NCBI GenBank assembly: GCA_041648155.1
Contig: JBAZPL010000011.1
Location: 1-23,649 of the forward strand
DNA from: SSS58A sp041648155
GTDB lineage: Bacteria > Krumholzibacteriota > Krumholzibacteriia > Krumholzibacteriales > Krumholzibacteriaceae
DNA: 23,649 nucleotides
Reading direction: 5' to 3'
Position 1 is the stretch's first letter. Each line of letters opens with the position of its first letter. The notes under the pieces were generated by a model. That model made no database searches. It was not told where the DNA came from and saw only the letters and a list, made by a program, of their open reading frames with translations. Of the stretch, positions 1 to 7,226 are shown piece after piece. The position numbers and the translations under genes are program-made.

Positions 1-1424
1 TCGCCGAGACGGGCTCCGAGCGCCCTCGCGATGAGGAGACGTTTCTTCAAGCCGAGGTCCGGAATCCCCTTGTCCTTACCGGCCGTTCGACGCGCGCCGC
101 GGGCGTCGAGCGAGCCGAGAAGAGAATCGTCCCTGCCGCAGTCCATGGACGGATTGACGACCTTGGCGGCAAAGCACACGAGCGCTTCCGCGATTGCCGT
201 GCCGTAGAATTCATCCTCCATCGAGAGCCGCTTCTCGCGCCGCTCCATGATCTTGCCCCTCATGAGGTGCAGCACGAACCGGGCGGCCTCGCGGACCATG
301 CGCGAAGGATCGTTTTTGACGATGAGAAGCACGTTTATCGCGGGCACATAGCGCATCCCGTCGTATTTCAGGTTCTCGAGGATCACCGCGATCTCTCGCG
401 GGCCCATTTTTCGCGATCGCATGTACGCGGAAAGCGCATGGTACGTGGAGCGGCACTGCACCTCGGGCAGAATCGCTTCAATCGTCTCTCTGCGCCCGTT
501 CGCAAGCGCGATCAACGGCTTCCTTCCCTTCTTCGCGAGGAACGCGCGAATCTCCTCGATCGTCTCGTGGAGAAACGGCGTCGCCGCGTCGACTTCTTCG
601 TCCTCCATCCATACGTCGATGATCTCCCGGTACGCCTGGTATTTGTGCATCGGAAAGGCGGTGAAAACGCAATACCGATTGTCGTCGATCTTCACCGCTT
701 CGGCATTCTCGCGACCCCGCCTCAGGAGCCGCCAGTAGATCTCGTCGATGTTCTGCACGATAACAATCTCGCGGCCGCATCCGCCGTGCTCCGCGCGGAC
801 CTCCGCCGGAAGATGGGTTGAGGCGAGGTGGGATTCTCCGATGACGACGAGGATGAGGTGCTCCGGAAAGAACTTTCGAATGGTGCCGATCCTTTGCGCG
901 GCGAGCCGGTCGCGCCTGCGAATATACTTGAGATGATCGCGGTGCTCCGAGTCGATGCCGAAGATCGGAATGAACGGGTCTTTCGCGAGCTCGAGGATGC
1001 GGCGGTAGCTTCGCCAGTCGAATCCCCATTCCGAACGGTAATCGATCGCCTCGAGAAACTTCGCCTCGCTGATCTTCCCTTTCATCCACCGGTCGAGAGA
1101 ATCCTGCTGATGAACGTAGAGCATCTCGAGGGCGAGCACGACTTTGCGCCCCCGCGCGGAGAGCTCTCTCATGAGACGGAGCACCCAATCCTGGCTCGCG
1201 TCGAGGGGATGGTAATCGCCGAAATAGACGATGTCGCGGCGCGATGCCTCTTCGATCACCGCGTCGGCGCTTGCTATCGACTTGAAATTCCTGAATTCCG
1301 AAAGAAATTCCCTGATATAGCGGGACTTGTGCGTCTTGTCGACGCCGAAGATCTCGCGCTTGAGGCGGGCGATGGCCCGGCGATTCGCCCTGATTTCCTC
1401 CTCGATCGCTTTCGATACGGCCAT
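1..1424 (-). CDS. ChaN/Tiki-fold (haem-binding-uptake-like) protein, C-terminus cut by window edge
   Basis: Read leftward from ATG at 1424-1422, this frame stays open for 474 codons to the window edge, so the C-terminus is missing. The start is preceded by GGGGGA three bases upstream. Two GxxH motifs, GDYH (69-72) and GESH (196-199), sit in strand-like settings (IVYFGDYHPLDASQDW; LILVVIGESHL) with a glutamate in LALEM (100) between them. This is the arrangement of the ChaN/Tiki (EreA-like) superfamily, which includes haem-binding lipoproteins and metalloprotease-like proteins. Unlike ChaN, the N-terminus is charged (MAVSKAIEEE) with no signal peptide or lipobox, so a cytoplasmic location is likely. 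Residues after about 265 form a long region (helical-looking, with a further LIALANGRRETIEAI stretch) that I cannot assign. Frames on the same strand starting at 1474 and 1488 are shadows. The fold is fairly sure; substrate and biochemical role are unknown. Confidence 0.75.
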   Translation of the reverse strand, partial: MAVSKAIEEEIRANRRAIARLKREIFGVDKTHKSRYIREFLSEFRNFKSIASADAVIEEASRRDIVYFGDYHPLDASQDWVLRLMRELSARGRKVVLALEMLYVHQQDSLDRWMKGKISEAKFLEAIDYRSEWGFDWRSYRRILELAKDPFIPIFGIDSEHRDHLKYIRRRDRLAAQRIGTIRKFFPEHLILVVIGESHLASTHLPAEVRAEHGGCGREIVIVQNIDEIYWRLLRRGRENAEAVKIDDNRYCVFTAFPMHKYQAYREIIDVWMEDEEVDAATPFLHETIEEIRAFLAKKGRKPLIALANGRRETIEAILPEVQCRSTYHALSAYMRSRKMGPREIAVILENLKYDGMRYVPAINVLLIVKNDPSRMVREAARFVLHLMRGKIMERREKRLSMEDEFYGTAIAEALVCFAAKVVNPSMDCGRDDSLLGSLDARGARRTAGKDKGIPDLGLKKRLLIARALGARLG

Positions 1425-1563
1425 TGATCCCCCGTGCGCGGCGGCTTGCGCGGATGATTTCCGTCGACAACCAAGCCTCGCTACTCATACTCTATAGCAT
1501 GAGCCGTACCCGTCCGCATACGCTTTGGCATCAAACCGTTGTGAAACCAGGAATGGAGGCTCG
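1425..1563. promoter_or_regulatory. Divergent intergenic region between ChaN-like gene and acyl-CoA synthetase
   Basis: This 139-nt spacer must hold the promoters of two divergent genes. It contains an inverted repeat, CTCAT (1484-1488) and ATGAG (1499-1503) with a 10-nt centre that includes CTATAG. I find no convincing -35/-10 pair. GGAGG at 1555-1559 is the ribosome binding site for the rightward gene. The operator reading is a guess. Confidence 0.3.
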
Positions 1564-3846
1564 ATGAATCCGGCGCTCGATTCGAATATGGACAGAGTCC
1601 GCGCGAAGCTGCTCAAGGCGCTCGACGAGAGGCGAAACTCCCTTCACGAGCATGAGATTTACGAAATCCTCGGCCTCGCCGGCTTTCGCGTTCCGCGCAC
1701 CCGTTTCGTCACGAACGAGAAGGAAATCGACGCTCTGGACACGGCGGACATGCCCGGCGGCGAAGTCGTTTGCAAGCTCATTTCGCCGGGAATGCCGCAC
1801 CGGACGGAATTCGGCGGCATCAAATTCATACCAAACAATCCGAAGGAGCTCGCCGCGGTCTTTCGCGAATTCGCGCGCATCGCGGTGAAGACGCGCGTTC
1901 CCTTCTCCGGGATGATGGTCGCCGAGAAGGTTCCGGGCAGGGATTCGATCCCCTTCCAGCTTCTCCTTTCGCTCCGCCAGGATCCCTCGTTCGGCCCGGT
2001 CGTCTTCTGCGGGCTCGGCGGCGTGGGGACCGAAGTGTACAAGAGGAGCCTGACGCGGGAAAAGGGGCTTTTCATCAGGGCTGCCTCCGATATCGGCGAC
2101 CGCGAGGGCACCGAACGGGCTCTCGACGCAACGTTTTTCTATCCCGTAATCGCGGGCAAAACCCGTGTCGCGAAGGAGCCGATCGTCGATACGGCGAAGC
2201 TCCGCGCCGCGCTCGCCGCATTCGCGAAATTGGGCGAAGTATTCTCCCCTCTCGCCGCGGATTCGCCGGTCACGATCGAGGAGATCGAGATCAACCCGCT
2301 CCAGATCACGAACGACGGGGAGCTCGTTCCCCTCGATGCGCTGATGCGCATCTCGGGCGCGAAGCACGATCTCGCGGTGCCTCCGCAGGCGGGGATCGTA
2401 AAGCTGCTCGAGCCGAAGAGCGCCCTCATCATCGGCGCCTCGGCGAACAAGATGAACATGGGTCGCATCATTCTCCGGAACCTCATCAAGGGCGGCGGCG
2501 TCCCGAAGGAACGAATCTATCTCCTCCATCCCGAGGCGAGCGAGATCGACGGCTGCCGGGCGTTCAAATCGATCGCCGAGCTGCCGGAGAAGGCCGACAT
2601 GACCGTCTTCACGATCCCGGCCGACGAGAAGGCCGCCGTCCTCCTCAGCGAGCTCATCGAGGGAGAGAAGACGGCGTCGATCACCCTTATCTCGGGAGGA
2701 TTCGGAGAGACCGAACGGGGCCGGGACCTCGATCGGCGCCTCCGCGATTCCATCCGGAAGGCGCGGAGCCGCCAGGGCGGCGGAGTCGTCGTGAACGGAC
2801 CGAACTGCATGGGAATCGTTTCGAAGCCGGGCGGCTACAACACCTTCTTCCTCCCCGAGTACAAGCTGCCCTTCCGGGGAACGTTCGGCGAACGGTGCGC
2901 GATCGTCAGCCAGAGCGGCGCATACCTGGTCACCCTCATCAGCAACCTCGACCGCGCGCTCAATCCGAAATACATGATAACCTTCGGCAACCAGGCCGAC
3001 GCCGGCGTGACCGATTACCTTCTCGCACTCAAGGACGATCGCGATATCGACCTCTTCGTGCTCTATTTCGAGGGGCTCAAACCCTATGACGGCGAGCGTT
3101 TTCTCGCCGTCATCCGCGAGATCATCCGGAAGGGGAAGAGCGTGATTCTCTACAAGGCGGGGAAAACGGAGGCCGGCGCGACGGCCGTCGCCTCGCACAC
3201 CGCCTCGATGGCGGGAAACTTTGAGGTCATGCATCGTCTGCTGCGCGACGCGGGGGTCATTATGCCCGATACGCTCGACGAGGTCGAGGATACGATAAAG
3301 GTGTTCACGCTGCTCGAAGGACGCCGCGTGCGCGGCTCGCGAGTCGGGATATTCAGCAACGCGGGATTCGAATGTTCCGTCGCGGCCGACACGCTCGGCG
3401 CGCTGACGCTCGCGACCTTCTCCGACGATACGGTTCGCAAGCTGCGGGAGGCGCTCCCCACCGATATCATAGACGTCCACAACCCCGTCGACGCGACGCC
3501 GAGCACCCATGCGACGAACTACGGCAAATGCATCGAGGCGATGCTCGCGGACGAGAACGTCGATTGCCTCATGGCCGCGAACGTGGCGCCGACGCCATTC
3601 ATGGAGAATCTCCCGGCCGGAGCCGATCACAAAGAGGATATCCTTCACGAAAATTCCTATCCCAACGTGACGATACGCGCCTTCAAGGCCACGACGAAAC
3701 CGATGGTGGCGAGCCTCAACTCCGGGAGGCTCTTCGATCCAGCAGTTCAGATGATGGAGGACGCCGGCATCCCGTGCTTCAGGAAAATAGACCGCGCCAT
3801 GAAGGCTCTCGGATTCTTCATCGAGCACGGAAAGAGAGAAACGTAA
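1564..3846 (+). CDS. ADP-forming acyl-CoA (acetate-CoA ligase-type) synthetase, fused beta-alpha
   Basis: A 760-residue cytoplasmic enzyme of the NDP-forming acyl-CoA synthetase family, which interconverts acyl-CoA + ADP + Pi and acid + CoA + ATP. Residues about 15-260 are an ATP-grasp (beta) domain ending in the metal-binding EIEINPL (240-246). From about 285 follows a CoA-binding Rossmann domain (SALIIGASANKMNMG), then succinyl-CoA-ligase-like domains with CAIVSQSGAYLV. The SHTASMAG motif holds His545, matching the phosphohistidine of succinyl-CoA synthetase alpha. Domain order is beta then alpha, the reverse of the common alpha-beta chains (Pat/AcdA type), and there is no GNAT domain. I start at ATG 1564 behind GGAGG (1555-1559); an in-frame TTG at 1525 has no binding site. 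The acyl substrate (acetate, propionate, branched or aryl acids) cannot be read from the sequence. It appears monocistronic. Confidence 0.9.
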   Translation: MNPALDSNMDRVRAKLLKALDERRNSLHEHEIYEILGLAGFRVPRTRFVTNEKEIDALDTADMPGGEVVCKLISPGMPHRTEFGGIKFIPNNPKELAAVFREFARIAVKTRVPFSGMMVAEKVPGRDSIPFQLLLSLRQDPSFGPVVFCGLGGVGTEVYKRSLTREKGLFIRAASDIGDREGTERALDATFFYPVIAGKTRVAKEPIVDTAKLRAALAAFAKLGEVFSPLAADSPVTIEEIEINPLQITNDGELVPLDALMRISGAKHDLAVPPQAGIVKLLEPKSALIIGASANKMNMGRIILRNLIKGGGVPKERIYLLHPEASEIDGCRAFKSIAELPEKADMTVFTIPADEKAAVLLSELIEGEKTASITLISGGFGETERGRDLDRRLRDSIRKARSRQGGGVVVNGPNCMGIVSKPGGYNTFFLPEYKLPFRGTFGERCAIVSQSGAYLVTLISNLDRALNPKYMITFGNQADAGVTDYLLALKDDRDIDLFVLYFEGLKPYDGERFLAVIREIIRKGKSVILYKAGKTEAGATAVASHTASMAGNFEVMHRLLRDAGVIMPDTLDEVEDTIKVFTLLEGRRVRGSRVGIFSNAGFECSVAADTLGALTLATFSDDTVRKLREALPTDIIDVHNPVDATPSTHATNYGKCIEAMLADENVDCLMAANVAPTPFMENLPAGADHKEDILHENSYPNVTIRAFKATTKPMVASLNSGRLFDPAVQMMEDAGIPCFRKIDRAMKALGFFIEHGKRET

Positions 3847-4109
3847 GAGGTCGAACGGCGAGCCGCCGGCACGAGCCTTTTGAACCGCGAGGAACAGGCG
3901 TTTTTCGCTTGTGTACCCGGCGGTTCACAATCTGCGTCGAGTCTCTCATGGGAGAATCCGAAGCGACAATCTAACACATTCATTAATATAGCTATTAGGT
4001 CATTTTTGCGTTCGCCCGCTTCATGGGCATTTTTCATGCAATCCGGCGCTTCGTGTAATGAAATAAATAAGCGACTACTATTGGGTCCGGCACCCGAAAG
4101 GAGAAGGAC
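3847..4109. other. Intergenic region, AT-rich in its middle; no gene seen
   Basis: These 263 bases separate two rightward genes. The stretch around 3968-4006 is clearly more AT-rich than its surroundings and probably carries the promoter of the downstream lipoprotein gene, but no clear -35/-10 pair stands out. A small hairpin (GCCC 4014-4017 with GGGC 4025-4028, then ATTTTT) is too weak to call a terminator. A 77-codon frame from 3880 runs into the next gene, lacks a binding site and resembles nothing; I do not call it. GGAGAAGG just before 4110 serves the next gene. Confidence 0.5.
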
Positions 4110-5282
4110 ATGATCAAAGGGCTTTTCAGCATTTTCGCCATCGCCCTGCTGGTAGCGGGCTTTGGTTGCCAGAACGACTCCGTATCGCCCGCTCCGGCGC
4201 TGCAGGAGCAGGCAATCGATCTCGATTCCCCGACGGGAGGGCTCTCGACAAGCGACGAGGCTCCGGCCTTCGGTGAACCGGACAAGTTCGCGGCCTTCTC
4301 GACCGTGGCTTCGTTCGACGACCCGATCGAGAAATGCGGCCGCGCGGATTCTCTGCAAGCACGAGGTGCGCGATTCTTCGAGTTCCGCGCGATCTGGGGG
4401 CGCCTCGCCGACGTGAACGACACGAGCGGGGCCGATCCATGCCCGCTCGACTGGTCCGGAACGCTCCATCTGGACGGCGGGATCATCGTCATCCAAAGAA
4501 CGATCGCCTTCGAGGAGGATGATTCGATTTCGCGCATCGACTCGTCGACGATCGCCTGGGTCTCGCATACCGGTCCCCACGTGGACGGCATCCAGGTGAG
4601 GCTCATCGTACCTTCCGGTTCGTCCCTGTGCATCGGCTGCACACCGACGCTCGAGCTGAGCACCGGGCCGTACAGCAGATCCTTCACAATCGACGAGCTC
4701 CTCGCGCTCGACGTCGTGTCCCCCGTCGACACCTGCGGGAACGCGATCTCGATCACGAGCGTGCTCACTCCGCCCGGCTGTCCTCACGGCCAGCTCATGG
4801 GCGCCTGGAGCAAGACGCCTCTCGATTCCCTCACGAGCGCCGATTCCCTCGAGAACGGCGGGGTCGTGCAGGGAACGTTCAGGGGCGTATGGGTCGGCAG
4901 GGGCGGACGGATCAGCGGACATCTGAAGGGAGTCTTCGGCCTGAATGGCGCGGGCGAGCGCGTTTTCTTCGGAAAATACATCGACCTCACGGGGCGTTTC
5001 ATGGGAATCCTGCGCGGCAAGGCCGGATTCCGCGGCGCTTCCGCGCTCGACAGGGATCCCGGCAACGGCGGCGGTCCGGGCAACGACAGAGGCATCAGGC
5101 CTCCGCGCGGATGGTTCGCCGGCGAATGGATCGACGCGAAAGCGAACGTTCAGGGCAAGCTCAAGGGACGCTGGATCGCTTCGGAGGAAGGCAAGGGATT
5201 CTTCCATGGCATTTGGGGCATGCGCTGTGGCCGCGGGTTTCTCCTGGATGATAGCAACGAGGAAACCACGGAAGACGACTGA
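4110..5282 (+). CDS. Exported (probable lipo-) protein with G-x-F-x-G-x-W repeats, function unknown
   Basis: A 390-residue hypothetical protein. The start ATG at 4110 follows GGAGAAGG. Residues 1-19 are a hydrophobic signal peptide ending LLVAGFG-C20, followed by a polar QND and a Pro/Ser/Ala linker. Cys20 makes it a likely lipoprotein, although Gly at -3 and Phe at -2 are a poor lipobox. Residues 90-230 contain several cysteines (C76, C111, C174, C177, C209, C224) in strand-like sequence. From residue 255 the chain repeats a short unit: GTFRGVW (255-261), GHLKGVF (270-276), GRFMGIL (295-301), GWFAGEW (334-340), GKLKGRW (349-355) and GFFHGIW (363-369). This suggests a repetitive beta structure. 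A Gly/Asn/Pro-rich linker (318-333) splits the repeats. I recognise no enzyme motif. A strong terminator follows directly, so it is transcribed alone or as a last gene. Confidence 0.8.
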   Translation: MIKGLFSIFAIALLVAGFGCQNDSVSPAPALQEQAIDLDSPTGGLSTSDEAPAFGEPDKFAAFSTVASFDDPIEKCGRADSLQARGARFFEFRAIWGRLADVNDTSGADPCPLDWSGTLHLDGGIIVIQRTIAFEEDDSISRIDSSTIAWVSHTGPHVDGIQVRLIVPSGSSLCIGCTPTLELSTGPYSRSFTIDELLALDVVSPVDTCGNAISITSVLTPPGCPHGQLMGAWSKTPLDSLTSADSLENGGVVQGTFRGVWVGRGGRISGHLKGVFGLNGAGERVFFGKYIDLTGRFMGILRGKAGFRGASALDRDPGNGGGPGNDRGIRPPRGWFAGEWIDAKANVQGKLKGRWIASEEGKGFFHGIWGMRCGRGFLLDDSNEETTEDD

Positions 5283-5313
5283 AACGATCGATTGACCACC
5301 CCACCTTGCCCCC

Positions 5314-5350
5314 GGGGCCGCCGGAGATCCGGCGGCCCCTTTTTTCTTTC
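5314..5350 (+). terminator. Rho-independent terminator after the repeat lipoprotein gene
   Basis: A perfect 11-bp stem, GGGGCCGCCGG (5314-5324) and CCGGCGGCCCC (5329-5339), closes a 4-nt AGAT loop. It is followed by a run of six T (5340-5345), then CTTT. It lies 31 nt past the stop codon. The facing leftward gene ends at 5362, so the hairpin separates convergent genes, but the T-run is only on the rightward side. Confidence 0.93.
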
Positions 5351-5361
5351 CGGCGCCAGGA

Positions 5362-6183
5362 TCATGACATGAAATGCGTCGCGAGGCCGGTGACCGATTC
5401 GCGCGTGAAATGTCTTTTCGTCGCCTTGAGGATGGAGTCGAATATTGCAGGGGAAGCCGCCACGATATTGCCCGATTCGAGAAATCCCTCACCTCCGAAA
5501 AAGTCCCCCACCGTCCCTCCCGCCTCGCGAACGATGAGAGATCCCGCCGCCATGTCCCATGGCTTGAGGTAGAGCTCCCAGAAGCCGTCGAGCCTCCCCG
5601 CGGCGACGTGGCTCAGATCGAGAACGGCCGCGCCCGCTCTCCGAATGTCCCTGCACCCGCGGAACAGATCTCCGAAAACCCGGAGATAGGCGTCGAGATG
5701 CTGCGGTGCGCCGAACGGAAACCCCGTTCCGAGGAGACTCTCATCAAGGCTTCGCGCTCCGGAAACGCGTATCGGCGACCCGTTGAGCGTGGCGCCCCCC
5801 CCCACCTCCGCCTCGAACAGCTCCTCGCGAAGCGGGTCGTATACGCACGCGACCGCGATCCGCTTCCGCTCCATGAGAGCGATGCTGACGCCGATCGACG
5901 GATATCCGTGTATGAAGTTCGTCGTTCCGTCGAGCGGATCGATGATCCAGAATGCGTCCCCGGCCTGCGCCGCGGCGCTCTCTTCAGCGAGAAATCCGAT
6001 CGAGGGAAACGCGGCGGCGAGCGTTTCCTTGATCATCGCCTCGCTCGCCGTATCGACCTCGGTGACGAAATCCTTTTTCCCCTTCGCGAGGATCCTCCCC
6101 GTGCTCCCCGCGTTGAACCGCTCGCGCACGAATGCGCCGGCCGCGAGCGCCGAGCGCTTCGCCGCTTCACTTATGTCGCTCAT
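5362..6183 (-). CDS. Inositol monophosphatase family protein (SuhB/IMPase)
   Basis: A 273-residue Mg2+-dependent phosphatase; most likely it dephosphorylates inositol 1(3)-phosphate to myo-inositol in the cytoplasm. All IMPase metal-site motifs are present: DFVTEVD (Asp44), GFLAEES (Glu67/68), the signature WIIDPLDGTTNF (Asp82, Asp85) and KPWDMAAG (Asp210). I choose ATG at 6183 because it forms an ATGA overlap with the LysR stop and has AAGGGGGG just upstream; an in-frame ATG at 6207 would lie inside the LysR gene. Together with the divergent inositol-3-phosphate synthase at 7227 it completes the two-step route from glucose-6-phosphate to myo-inositol, which favours an inositol-phosphate substrate over the FBPase or histidinol-phosphatase activities also found in the family. 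Confidence 0.92.
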   Translation of the reverse strand: MSDISEAAKRSALAAGAFVRERFNAGSTGRILAKGKKDFVTEVDTASEAMIKETLAAAFPSIGFLAEESAAAQAGDAFWIIDPLDGTTNFIHGYPSIGVSIALMERKRIAVACVYDPLREELFEAEVGGGATLNGSPIRVSGARSLDESLLGTGFPFGAPQHLDAYLRVFGDLFRGCRDIRRAGAAVLDLSHVAAGRLDGFWELYLKPWDMAAGSLIVREAGGTVGDFFGGEGFLESGNIVAASPAIFDSILKATKRHFTRESVTGLATHFMS

Positions 6184-7109
6184 TCGACCCCCCTTGCAAG
6201 GAGACACCGTTCGGGAAGCTCGACCGCGAGGCCCTCGGCAAGCACGCCGAGGAAGGCTCTCACCGTCGAGGAAAGGTACCGCCGGGCGGGAATGATCAGG
6301 CCGAGCGTCCGCTCGAAGACGAGCCCTCTGATCTTGATCTCGACGAGAGCCCCCCGCCCGATATCGTCCCGGACGAGCTTCTCGGGCAGAATCGCGATCC
6401 CGAGTCCCGCGGCCGCGAGATTCCGGATCGCCTCGGGGCTGTCGGTCGTCATGGTGACGCGCGGTGCGACACCGTGCTCCGCGAGAACCGCCTCGATGAT
6501 GCGTCTCGTGATGGCCCCCTCGTGAAAAGATATGAACGGATGCTCCGCGAGCGCCGCGGGTAGGAGAGCCCGCCTGCGCGCGAGAGGATGCCCCGGGCGC
6601 GCGACGAGCAGAAGCCTTTCGGTGTAAACGGGAAACACATCGAGATCGACCCCCTTCTCCACCGGAAGGGTGCCCACGACGAGGTCGAGACGGCCGGCCC
6701 TCAGCTCCCTGAGGAGCGGACTCGTCGCCATGACTTCGAGCGCGATGTCGATTCCGGGGTATCGCTCGCGAAAACGCGAGAAGACGCGCGGAAGCACATA
6801 GGAGCTCGCCGCGTCGATCGTGCCGATCGCGATTTTCCCCCGGGCGAGCCCCTCGAGATCGGCGATCTCTCGCGAGAGCTCCTCCTCGAGACGCGCGAAC
6901 CGCCTCGCGTAGTCGAGAACGATCTCCCCCGCCCGGGTGAGGCGCACGCCGCGCCCCTTGGCCACGATGAGCTTCGCGCCGAGCTCCTCCTGGAGCTTCC
7001 GGAGCCCGACGCTGATGGCGGGCTGCGTCACGAAATGCGCCTCGGCGGCGGCCGTGAGGCTTCCGAGCTCCGCGACGGATACGAAATATTTCAACGTCGT
7101 CAGATTCAT
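6180..7109 (-). CDS. LysR-family transcriptional regulator of the inositol locus
   Basis: A 309-residue LysR-type regulator. Residues 1-60 are the winged helix-turn-helix (MNLTTLKYFVSVAELGSLTAAA then TQPAISVGLRKLQEELG), followed by a linker helix (ARRFARLEEELSREIADLEGLARG). A periplasmic-binding-like effector domain starts at about residue 91 (KIAIGTIDAASSYVLPRVF) and contains the usual GRLDLVVGTLP turn. It is transcribed divergently from inositol-3-phosphate synthase and is translationally coupled (ATGA) to the inositol monophosphatase behind it. By the normal logic of divergent LysR loci it probably controls both, with an inositol-pathway metabolite as possible co-inducer; that is inference. 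CynR/CysB-type homologues share this architecture, so the effector cannot be named from sequence. Confidence 0.92.
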   Translation of the reverse strand: MNLTTLKYFVSVAELGSLTAAAEAHFVTQPAISVGLRKLQEELGAKLIVAKGRGVRLTRAGEIVLDYARRFARLEEELSREIADLEGLARGKIAIGTIDAASSYVLPRVFSRFRERYPGIDIALEVMATSPLLRELRAGRLDLVVGTLPVEKGVDLDVFPVYTERLLLVARPGHPLARRRALLPAALAEHPFISFHEGAITRRIIEAVLAEHGVAPRVTMTTDSPEAIRNLAAAGLGIAILPEKLVRDDIGRGALVEIKIRGLVFERTLGLIIPARRYLSSTVRAFLGVLAEGLAVELPERCLLARGVE

Positions 7110-7132
7110 AAAAATTACTTATACCTTTAATA

Positions 7133-7161
7133 AGAATAATAATATAGTTTTATTCTGTAAA
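7133..7161 (-). promoter_or_regulatory. Predicted sigma-70-type promoter of the lysR-impase operon, overlapping an inverted repeat
   Basis: Read leftward: -35 TTTACA (7161-7156), a 17-bp spacer, -10 TATTCT (7138-7133), placing the start of transcription near 7126, about 17 nt before the ATG. An inverted repeat GAATAA (7134-7139) / TTATTC (7150-7155) covers the -10 and spacer, and a second, ATTCT-N6-AGAAT (7152-7167), covers the -35. The whole 7110-7175 stretch is strikingly AT-rich against its surroundings. The placement fits autoregulation and control of the divergent gene at 7227 by the LysR protein. Confidence 0.55.
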
Positions 7162-7226
7162 GAGAATAGAATCTCCGGCGTTCGCGCGCGGCGCGACCGA
7201 TTCACGAATTCACGAAAGGAGCGATC

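Noticed and set aside
1531..3828. 765-codon leftward open frame opposite the acyl-CoA synthetase
   Set aside because: Antisense shadow of a GC-rich gene: Arg/Glu/Asp-heavy, no recognisable motif, no binding site, while the rightward frame has complete catalytic motifs.
4014..4034. Terminator hairpin GCCC/GGGC followed by ATTTTT before the lipoprotein gene
   Set aside because: Only a 4-bp stem, and it lies close to the downstream gene start, so unlikely to be a functional terminator.
3880..4113. 77-codon rightward frame in the spacer before the lipoprotein gene
   Set aside because: No binding site, no family resemblance, and it overlaps the ATG of the next gene; treated as chance.
3747..5492. 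581-codon leftward open frame over the repeat lipoprotein gene
   Set aside because: Spans a terminator and two intergenic regions and has no protein-like motif; the rightward frame has a signal peptide, a binding site and internal repeats.
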